The notes under the pieces are model-generated. The model saw nothing but the letters and a program-made list of their open reading frames with translations, did not search any database and was not told the DNA's origin. Below, piece after piece: positions 8,932 through 16,827 of a stretch of DNA of 38,450 nt. The DNA is from Rhodospirillales bacterium (lineage in GTDB: Bacteria; Pseudomonadota; Alphaproteobacteria; ATCC43930; CGMCC-115725), in the NCBI GenBank assembly GCA_028291405.1, contig JAQGID010000302.1, forward strand, positions 1 through 38,450, given 5' to 3'. The first letter of the stretch is position 1. Each line of letters opens with the position of its first letter. Both the position numbers and the translations under genes were made by a program.

Positions 8932-9918
8932 TCAACGATATTGGTCGGCGGCGGCGAGGTAGTTCCGCACGTAGTCGGTGACGCCGTCCTCGAGGCTGGT
9001 GAAGGCTCGGTCGTAGCCGGCCTCGCGCAGCCGCGTCATGCTCGCCTGGGTGAAGTACTGGTACTTGTCGCGGATCGCGACGGGGGTGTCGACGAAGGTG
9101 AAGGCCGGCTCGCGGCCGAGGGCGCGGAAGGTCGCGGCGGCGAGGTCGGCGAAGCTGCGCGCCGTGCCGGTGCCGAGATTGAACAGGCCGCTGACCTCGT
9201 CGTGGTCGAGCAGCCAGAGCATCGCCGCGACGCAGTCGCGGACATAGATGAAGTCGCGCAGCTGGCCGCCGTCGGGATAGGCGGGATTGTGCGAGCGGAA
9301 GAGCCGCGCGTCCTCGCCGCGCTGCGCCGCCGGGACGAGCTTGGCGACGAGGCTCATCATCTCGCCCTTGTGGCCTTCGTTCGGCCCGTAGACGTTGAAG
9401 AACTTGAGCCCGACCCAGCGCGGCGGGCAGGGCGCGCCCTCGGCGACGAGCCGGGCGATGCGGCGGTCGACGAGATGTTTCGACCAGCCGTAGGCGTTGA
9501 GCGGCCGCAGCCGCGCCAGCGCCTCGCTCGACTCGTCGTCGTCGAACCCCGCCTCGCCGCCGCCATAGGTCGCCGCCGAGGAGGCGTAGATGAACGGGAC
9601 CTGCTGCGCCGCGCACCAGTCCCACAGCTGCATCGTCAGCGTGAAATTCGTCGCGACGATCAGATCGGCGTCCGGCTCGGTCGTCGCCGATATCGCGCCC
9701 ATGTGGAAGATCACCTCGATCTCGCCGGCGTGGTCGGCGAGGAATTGGTCGAGGGCTTCCGGCGCGACGAAGGCGGCGAGCTCGCGCTTGCCGAGGTTGC
9801 GCCATTTGTCGCCGTGACCGAGCCGGTCGCAGACGACGACATCGTGGCGGCCGCGCTCCTCGAGCGCGGCGACCAGGTTGGAGCCGATGAAGCCGGCGCC
9901 GCCGGTCACGATCATCAT
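8932..9918 (-). CDS. rfaD: ADP-L-glycero-D-manno-heptose 6-epimerase
   Basis: HldD/RfaD converts ADP-D-glycero- to ADP-L-glycero-manno-heptose for the LPS inner core. The 328-aa product is an extended short-chain dehydrogenase: Rossmann MIVTGGAGFIGSNLVAALEE, FHMGAISATTEPDADLI, the serine block YASSAATYGG, the Tyr-Lys pair in NAYGWSKHLVDR, and LKFFNVYGPNEGHKGEMMS, which is characteristic of HldD. The start may be the first or second ATG of a tandem pair (9918 or 9915). No other LPS genes are nearby. The gene starts a minus-strand run that continues with lgt after 35 bp, so it may head that operon. Confidence 0.93.
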   Translation of the reverse strand: MMIVTGGAGFIGSNLVAALEERGRHDVVVCDRLGHGDKWRNLGKRELAAFVAPEALDQFLADHAGEIEVIFHMGAISATTEPDADLIVATNFTLTMQLWDWCAAQQVPFIYASSAATYGGGEAGFDDDESSEALARLRPLNAYGWSKHLVDRRIARLVAEGAPCPPRWVGLKFFNVYGPNEGHKGEMMSLVAKLVPAAQRGEDARLFRSHNPAYPDGGQLRDFIYVRDCVAAMLWLLDHDEVSGLFNLGTGTARSFADLAAATFRALGREPAFTFVDTPVAIRDKYQYFTQASMTRLREAGYDRAFTSLEDGVTDYVRNYLAAADQYR

Positions 9919-10156
9919 CGCATGGATCCTGCCGTCATCGTGGCGTTCGAGTCTGCCGTTATTCCGTTATCCGCCAGGCGTTATAGGGCTTCCGCCGCGC
10001 CCACGGAAGGGACGAAAGCGCGCCGGGGCGGCGCCCGCCCGAGCTCATGTCCCGCATCGAGCTTCGGCACCGACCCTGGGTCGAACTAATTTAGATCAAT
10101 TACACGGCCACAAGCTCGGCGTTATTGATCTCGTCCTGTCGAGAGGGAGGAACATC
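9919..10156. promoter_or_regulatory. Divergent rfaD/lipoprotein intergenic region with two inverted repeats
   Basis: This 238-bp gap must hold promoters for both rfaD (minus) and the small lipoprotein (plus). Two repeats are visible: cgaccc-t-gggtcg at 10071-10083, and gatcaattac (10094-10103) pairing with gttattgatc (10121-10130) with one mismatch and a 17-nt spacer. The second lies 27-63 bases before the lipoprotein start, so it could be an operator or a leader hairpin. No consensus -35/-10 pair could be called with confidence. Confidence 0.4.
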
Positions 10157-10360
10157 ATGCAAAAGTTTGCGATCATTGGTTTCCTCGCGGTCGTCGGCCT
10201 GACCGGTTGCGACATGATGGATTCGCGCTCGGCCGGCACGTCGGCGACGAGCGCGGCCGGGACGTCGGGCACGAGTGCGCCGAGCAGCGGCGATCTCTGG
10301 AGGCGGTGCATGGTCCAAGGCGAGATGGCGTCCTGCCAGGAGATCTGGAAGACGCTCTAG
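10157..10360 (+). CDS. Small lipoprotein of unknown function
   Basis: A 67-aa product with a good ribosome-binding site (GGGAGG) seven bases before the ATG. Residues 1-17 are a lipoprotein signal, MQKFAIIGFLAVVGLTG followed by the lipobox Cys (VGLTGC). The mature part is a Ser/Thr/Gly/Ala-rich linker (SAGTSATSAAGTSGTS) and a short C-terminal segment with two cysteines (WRRCMVQGEMASCQEIWK) that could form a disulfide. I recognise no family. It is followed by mscL after 50 bp on the same strand, so both may share a promoter and an envelope-stress context, which is inference. Confidence 0.75.
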   Translation: MQKFAIIGFLAVVGLTGCDMMDSRSAGTSATSAAGTSGTSAPSSGDLWRRCMVQGEMASCQEIWKTL

Positions 10361-10410
10361 CGACATGCCAATCCCGCTCCTTGGGCCCGACCTGATTCTC
10401 GGAGGGTATC

Positions 10411-10872
10411 ATGTGGCGTGAGTTCCGTGACTTCGCGATGCGCGGCAACGTCATCGACCTGGCCGTCGGCATCATCATCGGCGCTGCGTTCGGGAAGATC
10501 GTGACATCCTTCGTCAACGACATCCTGACGCCGCCGCTCGGCCTGCTCCTCGGCCGGGTCGATTTCTCCAGCCTGTTCGTAAACTTGTCCGGCGGCTCTT
10601 ATAGCTCTCTGGCCGAAGCGAAGGCAGCCGGCGCGGCGACGATCAACTATGGGATCTTCATCAACAGCGTGCTCGATTTCCTGATCGTCGCGTTTGCCAT
10701 CTTTCTGGTCATTCAACAGGTCAATCGATTGACCCGCAAGCCGGAGCCGCAAAAGGCGGTCACGACGAAGGAATGCCGATTCTGCGCTTCGACAATCCCG
10801 CTTCGCGCGACGCGATGCCCGAATTGCACCTCGGAGCTCGAAACGACGCCGCCCGTCGCGGTCGCAGAATAA
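10411..10872 (+). CDS. mscL: Large-conductance mechanosensitive channel with C-terminal zinc ribbon
   Basis: MscL opens in the inner membrane under hypo-osmotic tension and releases small solutes. The 153-aa product begins [20 protein letters not shown], the amphipathic N-terminal helix and pore-lining TM1 ([20 protein letters not shown]), followed by the periplasmic loop and TM2 ([20 protein letters not shown]). After the TM2 end ([10 protein letters not shown]) the usual helical bundle is replaced by a CxxC-x10-CxxC unit: C122, C125, C136, C139 in ECRFCAST and [14 protein letters not shown] before the ATG fixes the start. A similar zinc-ribbon tail occurs in a subset of MscL proteins. Confidence 0.96.
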   Translation: MWREFRDFAMRGNVIDLAVGIIIGAAFGKIVTSFVNDILTPPLGLLLGRVDFSSLFVNLSGGSYSSLAEAKAAGAATINYGIFINSVLDFLIVAFAIFLVIQQVNRLTRKPEPQKAVTTKECRFCASTIPLRATRCPNCTSELETTPPVAVAE

Positions 10873-11094
10873 ATCTCGAAGGCGGCCCGGCATTCGGTGG
10901 GGCGCTGACGCGTTGCATCCTTAAAGCCACGGAGCGGTGATGCGATTGCCGGTCTGGGAGAAAGGCCGATCGTCGAACCGCGACACGACCCTCGGCGAGA
11001 ATCCGGGTGCGCGTCCGCGGCAGGTGTGATAGGCGGACGGGGCACGCTGCCGGCATATGCAGCCGACGCCGGGCGCTGGATGAGGAGCCGGACC

Positions 11095-11418
11095 ATGCAG
11101 ACCAACAACCCGTTGCTTGACGATCTCGCCCGGCTGGCGACCGGCGCGCTGGGAACACTGACCGGCGTGCGCACGGAGGTCGAATCGCGGGTGCGCGACC
11201 AGCTCGAGCGGGTGCTCTCGCGCATGGATCTGGTGACGCGCGAGGAGTTCGATGCGGTCCAGGCGATGGCCTCGAAGGCACGCATCGAGCAGGAGGCTCT
11301 GCTCCAGCGGATCGGCGAGCTCGAAGCACGTCTCGCGGCGCTCGAGGCCGGCCCGGCGCGGCCGGGAAAGCGCGGCGCGGCGCCGGGCATCGCGCCGGCC
11401 GGCAACGAGCCGGGCTGA
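11095..11418 (+). CDS. ubiK: UbiK-type accessory factor (BMFP domain)
   Basis: UbiK is a coiled-coil factor that assists the Ubi complex in aerobic ubiquinone synthesis; Brucella BMFP is a structural relative with fusogenic activity. From the ATG at 11095 (GAGGAG upstream) the product is 107 aa: MQTNNPLLDDLARLATGAL, an amphipathic membrane-binding helix, then RDQLERVLSRMDLVTREEFD, the family signature, and a C-terminal coiled coil (EQEALLQRIGELEARLAALE) ending in a Pro/Gly-rich tail. The upstream in-frame extension has no family support. It lies before the ybjN-proC pair, a recurrent alphaproteobacterial order. Confidence 0.85.
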   Translation: MQTNNPLLDDLARLATGALGTLTGVRTEVESRVRDQLERVLSRMDLVTREEFDAVQAMASKARIEQEALLQRIGELEARLAALEAGPARPGKRGAAPGIAPAGNEPG

Positions 11419-11624
11419 AGCGTGGCACCGGCCTCGCGCCAAGGACCTTGCAAATTCGCGACACGGGGGCAATCTGGCTCCTTAACGGTTCTTCGGAAGG
11501 ATGAAATTCTTGGCTTGCGGGTGGGGCTTGTCTTTGGCAGGCTATAAATTGTGTGTCGCGTCGGTTCAGCTACTAGGTCTGGCGGAATTGAGAGCCGAAT
11601 GCGCGCGTGCGACAGGAGGGCGTC
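11419..11624 (+). promoter_or_regulatory. Intergenic region upstream of the YbjN gene
   Basis: This 206-bp gap holds a TATAAA at 11543-11548, 76 bases before the YbjN start, as a possible -10 box in an otherwise GC-rich stretch. No well-spaced -35 was found. The YbjN ribosome-binding site GGAGG lies directly before 11625. Nothing else stands out. Confidence 0.35.
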
Positions 11625-12128
11625 ATGACCTCTCTCCACACTGAGACGACTTCGCCCGCCACCAATCCGATCGACCTCGTCGAGGAGATCGTGCTCGCCA
11701 ACGAATGGGCGCACGACCGCGCGAGCGATGAGGAGATGGTGGTCGAGGTCACCGGCCGCTGGTGCGACTACCGGCTCTATTTCGTCTGGCAGGAGGAGAT
11801 CAGCGCGATGCATTTCTCCTGCGGCTTCGACATGAAGGTGCCGAAGGGACGCAAGGCGGCGGTCTACGAGCTGCTGGCGCTGGTCAACGAGAAACTCTGG
11901 CTCGGCCATTTCGACCTGGCCTCGGACGATAATGCGCCGGCCTTTCGGCATGCGATCCTGCTGCGCGGCGCGATGGGCGCCAGCGTCGAGCAGATCGAGG
12001 ATCTCGTCGACATCGCGCTGAGCGAATGCGAGCGCTTCTACCCCGCTTTCCAGCTCGTCCTATGGGGCGGCAAGACGGCGGAGGATGCGATCACGGCGGC
12101 GATGATCGATCCCGTCGGCGAGGCGTGA
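11625..12128 (+). CDS. YbjN domain-containing protein
   Basis: YbjN-fold proteins resemble type III secretion chaperones; their role in Alphaproteobacteria is unclear, and the E. coli member affects motility and stress phenotypes. The 167-aa product starts MTSLHTETTSPATNP, chosen because GGAGGG lies just upstream; an in-frame start six codons earlier is less likely. Visible segments are EEMVVEVTGRWCDYRLYFVW, MHFSCGFDMKVPKGRKAAVY and VNEKLWLGHFDLASDDN, alternating strands and helices typical of the family. The stop overlaps the proC start codon (GTGA), so the pair is translationally coupled. Confidence 0.88.
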   Translation: MTSLHTETTSPATNPIDLVEEIVLANEWAHDRASDEEMVVEVTGRWCDYRLYFVWQEEISAMHFSCGFDMKVPKGRKAAVYELLALVNEKLWLGHFDLASDDNAPAFRHAILLRGAMGASVEQIEDLVDIALSECERFYPAFQLVLWGGKTAEDAITAAMIDPVGEA

Positions 12129-12958
12129 GCATCCAGCAGGCTCCGACGGCGGACGCCGCCGAGATACTCCTCGTCGGTTGCGGCAAGATGGGCGGCGCGC
12201 TGCTGCAAGGTTGGCGTGAGCGCGGCGCAGCGAGGCATGTCACCATCGTCGAGCCGGGACCAGCGGCGGCGCTTGCCGATCCGCCGCGAGTGACCCTGCT
12301 CGCCGATGCCTCGCAATGCCCCCCCGATCTGCGTCCCGACGTCGTCGTGTTCGCCGTCAAGCCGCAGATGATGAACGACGTCGTGCCGCAGTATCGCCGC
12401 TTCGCGGCGACCGGTTGCGTCTTCCTGTCGATCGCGGCCGGCAAGACGCTGTCCTACTTCGCCCGGCTGCTCGGTGCCGATGCAGCGGTCGTCCGTGCCA
12501 TGCCGAACACGCCGGCGGCGATCGGCCGCGGCATCTCGGTCGCCTGTGCCAGCGCCGCCGTCGGCGCCGGGCAACGCGCTCTCTGCGACCGGCTGCTGGC
12601 CGCCGCCGGGGAGGTCGACTGGGTCGCCGACGAGGCGATGATCGATGCGGTGACGGCGGTCTCGGGCAGCGGCCCGGCCTATGTCTTCCTGCTGATCGAA
12701 TGCCTCGCCGCGGCCGCTGTCGAAGCCGGCCTGCCGCAGGATCTCGCGATGCGCCTGGCGCGCGCCACGGTCGCCGGCTCGGGCGAGCTCGCCTGGCGCT
12801 CCGATGCGCCGGCGGCGGTGCTGCGCGAGAACGTCACGAGCCCCGGCGGGACGACGCGCGCGGCGCTCGACGTGCTGATGGCAAGTGACGGGCTGCAGCC
12901 CTTGCTGACGAAGGCGGTGCTCGCCGCGGCGCGGCGGTCCCGCGAGCTCGCGGAATAG
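12125..12958 (+). CDS. proC: Pyrroline-5-carboxylate reductase
   Basis: ProC reduces pyrroline-5-carboxylate to proline with NAD(P)H, the last step of proline synthesis. The start is a GTG at 12125 overlapping the YbjN stop, giving 277 aa; the frame is open upstream inside ybjN but only as a shadow. The N-terminal Rossmann motif is ILLVGCGKMGGALLQGW, followed by FAVKPQMMNDV, VRAMPNTPAAIGRGIS, and the C-terminal dimer domain with SGSGPAYVFLLIECLA and the signature VTSPGGTTRAALDVL. The residues for NADP binding and substrate pocket are all present, so it should be active. Confidence 0.96.
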   Translation: MSIQQAPTADAAEILLVGCGKMGGALLQGWRERGAARHVTIVEPGPAAALADPPRVTLLADASQCPPDLRPDVVVFAVKPQMMNDVVPQYRRFAATGCVFLSIAAGKTLSYFARLLGADAAVVRAMPNTPAAIGRGISVACASAAVGAGQRALCDRLLAAAGEVDWVADEAMIDAVTAVSGSGPAYVFLLIECLAAAAVEAGLPQDLAMRLARATVAGSGELAWRSDAPAAVLRENVTSPGGTTRAALDVLMASDGLQPLLTKAVLAAARRSRELAE

Positions 12959-13011
12959 GCGGCCAGCTCGCGCGGCGCCTTTCGGGGCAACGATTAAGGT
13001 GGGAGCCGAAG

Positions 13012-13638
13012 ATGCCGCGCAAGAAAGCGACGCCGAGCGAGAGCCCCCGGGACCGCATCATCGATGCGGCGCTTCGCCTCGCGGCGACGCGCGGCTGGCG
13101 GCGCCTCAGCCTGAACGAGATCGCCGGCGAGGCGGGGCTCGGCGTCGTCGAGGTCTACCGGCTGTTCCGCTCGAAGACCGCCATCCTCGCGGCATTCCAT
13201 CGCCGGATCGACGAGGCCGTGCTGGCCGGCGCCGAGGCTGAGTCCGAGGTCGGTGAGCGACCTCGCGATCTCGTCTTTGATGCGCTGATGCGCCGGTTCG
13301 ACGCGCTTGCCCCCTACAAGGATGCGATCAAGGCGATGGCGCGCGAGGCGCCGGGCGACCCGTTGACCGTGCTGTGCATGGCGCCGGGACTGCTGAACGC
13401 GATGGCATGGACGCTCGAGAGCTGCGGCGTCCCGGCCGGTGGCCTGACGGGTCGCGTCCGAATCAAGCTGTTGTTGGCGATCTATCTTTCCGTCCTACGC
13501 GTATGGCTCGCCGACGACAGCCCGGATCTGTCGCGAACGATGTCCTTGCTCGATCAAAGGTTGCGCCTGGCGGAGCGCTGGCTCGGCCTTGCCGCAGCGC
13601 GTTCCGAGGATGCCGCGGGCGCGGCAAGCGCGGGATGA
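13012..13638 (+). CDS. TetR/AcrR family transcriptional regulator
   Basis: The 208-aa product has an N-terminal TetR helix-turn-helix: RDRIIDAALRLAATRGWRRL, LNEIAGEAGLGVVEVYRLFR, SKTAILAAFHRRID at residues ~14-66. The C-terminal ligand domain is helical and not assignable. GGTGGGAG lies before the ATG. It sits between proC and the phasin gene on the same strand, 53 bp after proC. The phasin promoter just downstream carries two palindromes, so this protein is one possible binder, although PhaR-type regulators are the established controllers of phasin genes. Shape also recalls COQ9-like proteins, which share the TetR fold; I favour a regulator. Confidence 0.85.
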   Translation: MPRKKATPSESPRDRIIDAALRLAATRGWRRLSLNEIAGEAGLGVVEVYRLFRSKTAILAAFHRRIDEAVLAGAEAESEVGERPRDLVFDALMRRFDALAPYKDAIKAMAREAPGDPLTVLCMAPGLLNAMAWTLESCGVPAGGLTGRVRIKLLLAIYLSVLRVWLADDSPDLSRTMSLLDQRLRLAERWLGLAAARSEDAAGAASAG

Positions 13639-13647
13639 ACCGCATTT

Positions 13648-13663
13648 TTGTTGCAGTGCACAA
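13648..13663. promoter_or_regulatory. Imperfect copy of the phasin operator palindrome
   Basis: The sequence ttgttgcagtgcacaa shares the core tgcagtgcacaa with the perfect palindrome at 13707-13721, with a damaged left arm. The centres of the two sites are 58 bp apart. It lies just upstream of the candidate -35 box at 13671. Confidence 0.55.
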
Positions 13664-13670
13664 AAAATCC

Positions 13671-13701
13671 TTGACTGCGACATTCCAGAGGGCGATATAA
13701 G
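13671..13701 (+). promoter_or_regulatory. Candidate sigma70-type phasin promoter
   Basis: TTGACT (13671-13676) resembles a -35 box. GATATA at 13694-13699 gives a 17-bp spacer and TATAAG at 13696-13701 gives 19 bp; either could be the -10 box. The predicted start of transcription falls at about 13707, inside the perfect palindrome, which is a typical arrangement for repression. Confidence 0.5.
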
Positions 13702-13706
13702 GCTCA

Positions 13707-13721
13707 TTGTGCAGTGCACAA
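13707..13721. promoter_or_regulatory. Perfect 15-bp palindrome, likely phasin operator
   Basis: TTGTGCA-G-TGCACAA is a perfect 7+1+7 inverted repeat overlapping the predicted transcription start of the phasin gene. TGC-rich palindromic sites are the reported targets of the PHA-responsive repressor PhaR in Alphaproteobacteria, so PhaR is the likeliest binder. The adjacent TetR-type protein is an alternative. A further half-site-like aaagtgcatt follows at 13721-13730. Confidence 0.6.
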
Positions 13722-13756
13722 AAGTGCATTCAACCTAGTCCCCGAGGGAGAAGACC

Positions 13757-14212
13757 ATGGCGAATACCAGTACGACGGCGACTGCGGCGGCCAAGAACGG
13801 TTTCTTTGACGTGACGAAGGTGATGGCCGATTTCCGCGTTCCCGGCGTCGACGTCGAGGCGGTGGTTGCGAGCCAGCGCAAGAACATCGAGGCGCTGACC
13901 CAGGCGAATCAGCTTGCGGTCGAAGGCGTGCAGGCGCTCCTCCGCCGGCAGAGCGAGATCGCGCGTTCGGCGATCGAGGAGTTCTCGTCGATGTTCAAGG
14001 ATTTCGTGCAGCCGACGAGCTCCCCCGAGGACAAGATCGCCAAGCAGGCGGAGTACTCCAAGGTCGCGCTCGAGAAGGGTCTCGCCAATGCGCGGGAGCT
14101 CACCGAGTTGGTGACCAAGGCCAATACCGAGGCGTTCAACGTGATCAACAAGCGCGTCACCGAGACCCTCGACGAAGTCCGCGACTACGCCAAGAAGCGC
14201 GTCGCTCGCTAA
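13757..14212 (+). CDS. phaP: Phasin family protein
   Basis: Phasins coat polyhydroxyalkanoate granules and control their size and number. The 151-aa product starts MANTSTTATAAAKNGFFDVT, followed by MADFRVPGVDVEAVVASQRK and NIEALTQANQLAVEGVQAL, the family signature. The rest is amphipathic helix (RRQSEIARSAIEEFSSMFKD, ARELTELVTKANTEAFNVIN) with a basic end (YAKKRVAR), as expected. GAGGGAGAAG lies before the ATG. The promoter region carries two operator-like palindromes. bdhA at the right edge is a partner in polyhydroxybutyrate turnover. The stop codon overlaps the convergent kinase gene's stop. Confidence 0.95.
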   Translation: MANTSTTATAAAKNGFFDVTKVMADFRVPGVDVEAVVASQRKNIEALTQANQLAVEGVQALLRRQSEIARSAIEEFSSMFKDFVQPTSSPEDKIAKQAEYSKVALEKGLANARELTELVTKANTEAFNVINKRVTETLDEVRDYAKKRVAR

Positions 14213-16827
14213 AGCCGCTCATTTTTCGACGCGGCGGCAAAGCCGCCCCTGACCGGGGCGGCTTTGTCATGTCCGGGGGATGCGGCGGCAGGCCGATCGT
14301 CGCTCGCGTCGAGCACCTGGCGGAACTTGCGGGCGAGCTGGTCCCGCTTGTAGGGCTTCGAGATCAGATTGACGCCCGCGTCGAGGCGCCCGTTGTGGAC
14401 GATCGCGTTCTCGGCGTAGCCCGACGTGAAGAGAATCTTGATGCCCGGCTGCAGCTCCCGCGCCAGCGCCGCCAATTCCGTGCTGGTCAGGACGCCGGGC
14501 ATGACGACGTCGCTGAACAGCAGCTCGATCCGTTCGGATCTCAGGATTCCGGCGGCCTCGTCCGGATTGGCAGCTTCGAGGGCGGTATAGCCGAGATCGG
14601 TGATCATCTCGACCGCGACGGCGCGGACCTCCAGCTCGTCCTCGACGACCAGCACCGTCTCCTCGCCGGTCGGCACGGTCTCGTCTTCCGGAACGTCGAC
14701 GGCGCCGGCCGAATCGGCGCGCGGCAGAACCAGCCGGACGGTCGTGCCCCGGCCGGCGGCGCTCTCGATCTTGACTTGCCCGCCGGATTGCTTGGCGAAG
14801 CCGAATACCTGGCTGAGGCCAAGCCCGGTCCCCTTGCCCTCGGGCTTCGTCGTGAAGAACGGCTCGAAGGCGCGCTGCAGGATTTCGGGCGCCATGCCGT
14901 GGCCGGTGTCGGAAACGCTGATCACGACATAGTTGCCGGGCGGCAGATCCGCGTCGGTGCCGCCGGCATGGGTGAAATTGCCAGCGGCGATCGTCAGCGT
15001 GCCGCCGCCGGCCATCGCGTCGCGCGCGTTGACCGCGAGGTTGACGATCGCGCTCTCGAGCTGCGCCGGATCGCAATAGGCGTCCCACAGCCGCGACGGG
15101 GCGAGCGTCTCGACCGAGATGGCCTCGCCCAGGGTCCGCTGCAGCAGCTGGGCGACGCGCGCGAGCAGCCTGCCGATCGCGACCGTCTTCGGCGTCAGCG
15201 GCTGGCGGCGGGCGAAGGCGAGAAGCTGCGCCGTCAGCGAGGCCGCGCGGTCGGCGCCGCGCCGCGCCGCGGCGATCGCCTTGCGCGCTTTCTCGCCGTC
15301 GACCCCGGCCATCTCGGCGCGTTCGAGATTGGCCATGATGACCGTCAGAAGATTGTTGAAATCATGCGCGACGCCGCCGGTCAGCTCGCCGATCGCCTCC
15401 ATCTTCTGCGCCTGCACGAGTTGCTCCTCCATCCGCTTCCATTCGGTGACCTCGAAGGAGACGGTCAGCAGGCGGAGGAACCTGCCAGCGGCATCGTGCT
15501 GCGCCTGCGAGCTGACGAGGACGTCGATGATCGACCCGTCCTTGCGGATCATCTGGCAAGGCAGCTGACGTATGTCGTGGCGGTATGGCGATTCCCGGCC
15601 GCGGACCTCGATGATGCGGCGACGCGATTCGTCGGTCATCAGCGATGAGAAGCGACGTCCGATCACCTCCTGACGGGTATAGCCGAGTTGCTCGAGCCAG
15701 AAGTCGCTGACGTTGATCAGGCGGAATTCGTGATCGGCGGAATGCAGCATGACCGGCGTCTTGAGGTAGAGGAAGGCATAGTTCTCCTCGCTTTGCCGCG
15801 CTTCTGCCTCGACGCGCTCGCGGTTCGCGATCTCGTCGCCCAGCCGGTCGGCGGTCGCCGCGAGCTCGCGTGCGCCGGCTTCCTGCAGGCGGATCTGGCG
15901 CATCGCCAGCAGGGTCATCGCGATCAGGCAGACCGAGATCGCGAAATCGAGCAGCCCGTAGCGCAGCAGCTGCGCGCGCCACGGCTGGAGCAAGGCCGCG
16001 GTGGGCACAATGTAGGAGACGTAGACGGGATAGTCGCCGAGCTTGCGGTAGGCGTAGAGCCGATCGATTCCATCGATTGCCGAGGCGCCGAAGACGACGT
16101 CGCCCTGCGGCTGCCGGGCGACCGCATTCATCGTCACGGCGGCGGCGGGCAGGCGCTCGGCGTTCGCCGTGGCCGGGTTGGTCGTCACCAGGATCACGCC
16201 GTCGTCGCGGAACATCGTGACGATGGCGGAATCGCCGTCGACGAGGCCGTGCCAGAAATCGGCGAAATATTTCGATGCGACCGAGATGAGCATGGCGCCG
16301 TCGAAGCCGGGCGCCCCGTCCTTGCGCGCCCGTCCGGTGACGAAAGCCGCCTTGTCGGAGAAACGGCCGACGATCGGGGCGCCGACATAGGTGCCGGGAT
16401 AGCCGCCGATCAGCGCCTTCGTATAGTCGCGATCGCTGACGTCGGTCGGCGGCGTCGGATACAGCCGGCTCGCCACGATCTGTCCCTGCGGGTCCATGAT
16501 GCCCAGCGCGGCGATCTGGTCGTATTTGCCTGCAAGCGACTCCATGAGCGCGTGCAGGTCGCCCTCGCGGCCGCGGATTGCCGGCCAGTCGAGGCCGCTT
16601 ATGCGGCTCTCGATGATGTCCATCGCGAGCTCGTTGGTGTCGAAGACCTTCAGCGCGTGCTCGTGCAGGATTGCGGCGATCTGCCCCGATCGGTCGACGG
16701 CGCGGCGCAGGTATTCCGAATGGTCGCTCCAGGCGAGATAGGCGAAGAGCGCCGCTGGCAGCAGCACCGCCGCAGCCAGGATCGGGCCGAAAATGCGGCG
16801 CGCACGAGGATATGGCGGTGCGGGCAA
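14209..16827 (-). CDS. Hybrid sensor histidine kinase with extracytoplasmic Cache-type domain
   Basis: The 872-aa product starts at a TTG with AGGGGAG five bases upstream. TM1 lies near residues 13-31 (LAAAVLLPAALFAYLAW). Residues ~35-280 form an extracytoplasmic sensor resembling a double Cache domain (LGIMDPQGQIVASR, DVSDRDYTKALIGG). TM2 is near LLDFAISVCLIAMTLLAM. A PAS domain follows (ENYAFLYLKTPVMLHSADHE to DGSIIDVLVSSQAQHDAAGR). The H-box is ELTGGVAHDFNNLLTVIMAN, the ATPase boxes are NLAVNARDAM, SVSDTGHGMAPE and GKGTGLGLSQVFGFA, and a C-terminal receiver has the phosphoacceptor Asp in LLFSDVVMPG and the Lys in LISKPYKRDQ. The ligand is unknown; no separate response regulator is adjacent. 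The last codons overlap the phasin stop and hold a hairpin. Confidence 0.92.
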   Translation of the reverse strand: MPAPPYPRARRIFGPILAAAVLLPAALFAYLAWSDHSEYLRRAVDRSGQIAAILHEHALKVFDTNELAMDIIESRISGLDWPAIRGREGDLHALMESLAGKYDQIAALGIMDPQGQIVASRLYPTPPTDVSDRDYTKALIGGYPGTYVGAPIVGRFSDKAAFVTGRARKDGAPGFDGAMLISVASKYFADFWHGLVDGDSAIVTMFRDDGVILVTTNPATANAERLPAAAVTMNAVARQPQGDVVFGASAIDGIDRLYAYRKLGDYPVYVSYIVPTAALLQPWRAQLLRYGLLDFAISVCLIAMTLLAMRQIRLQEAGARELAATADRLGDEIANRERVEAEARQSEENYAFLYLKTPVMLHSADHEFRLINVSDFWLEQLGYTRQEVIGRRFSSLMTDESRRRIIEVRGRESPYRHDIRQLPCQMIRKDGSIIDVLVSSQAQHDAAGRFLRLLTVSFEVTEWKRMEEQLVQAQKMEAIGELTGGVAHDFNNLLTVIMANLERAEMAGVDGEKARKAIAAARRGADRAASLTAQLLAFARRQPLTPKTVAIGRLLARVAQLLQRTLGEAISVETLAPSRLWDAYCDPAQLESAIVNLAVNARDAMAGGGTLTIAAGNFTHAGGTDADLPPGNYVVISVSDTGHGMAPEILQRAFEPFFTTKPEGKGTGLGLSQVFGFAKQSGGQVKIESAAGRGTTVRLVLPRADSAGAVDVPEDETVPTGEETVLVVEDELEVRAVAVEMITDLGYTALEAANPDEAAGILRSERIELLFSDVVMPGVLTSTELAALARELQPGIKILFTSGYAENAIVHNGRLDAGVNLISKPYKRDQLARKFRQVLDASDDRPAAASPGHDKAAPVRGGFAAASKNERL
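14239..14265 (+). terminator. Perfect 11-bp hairpin after the phasin gene, inside the kinase coding end
   Basis: aaagccgcccc (14239-14249) and ggggcggcttt (14255-14265) pair perfectly with a 5-nt loop, starting 27 bases after the phasin stop. The A-rich left edge and T-rich right edge fit a terminator usable in both directions, but the U-run is only three. It lies in codons of the convergent histidine kinase tail. Confidence 0.65.
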
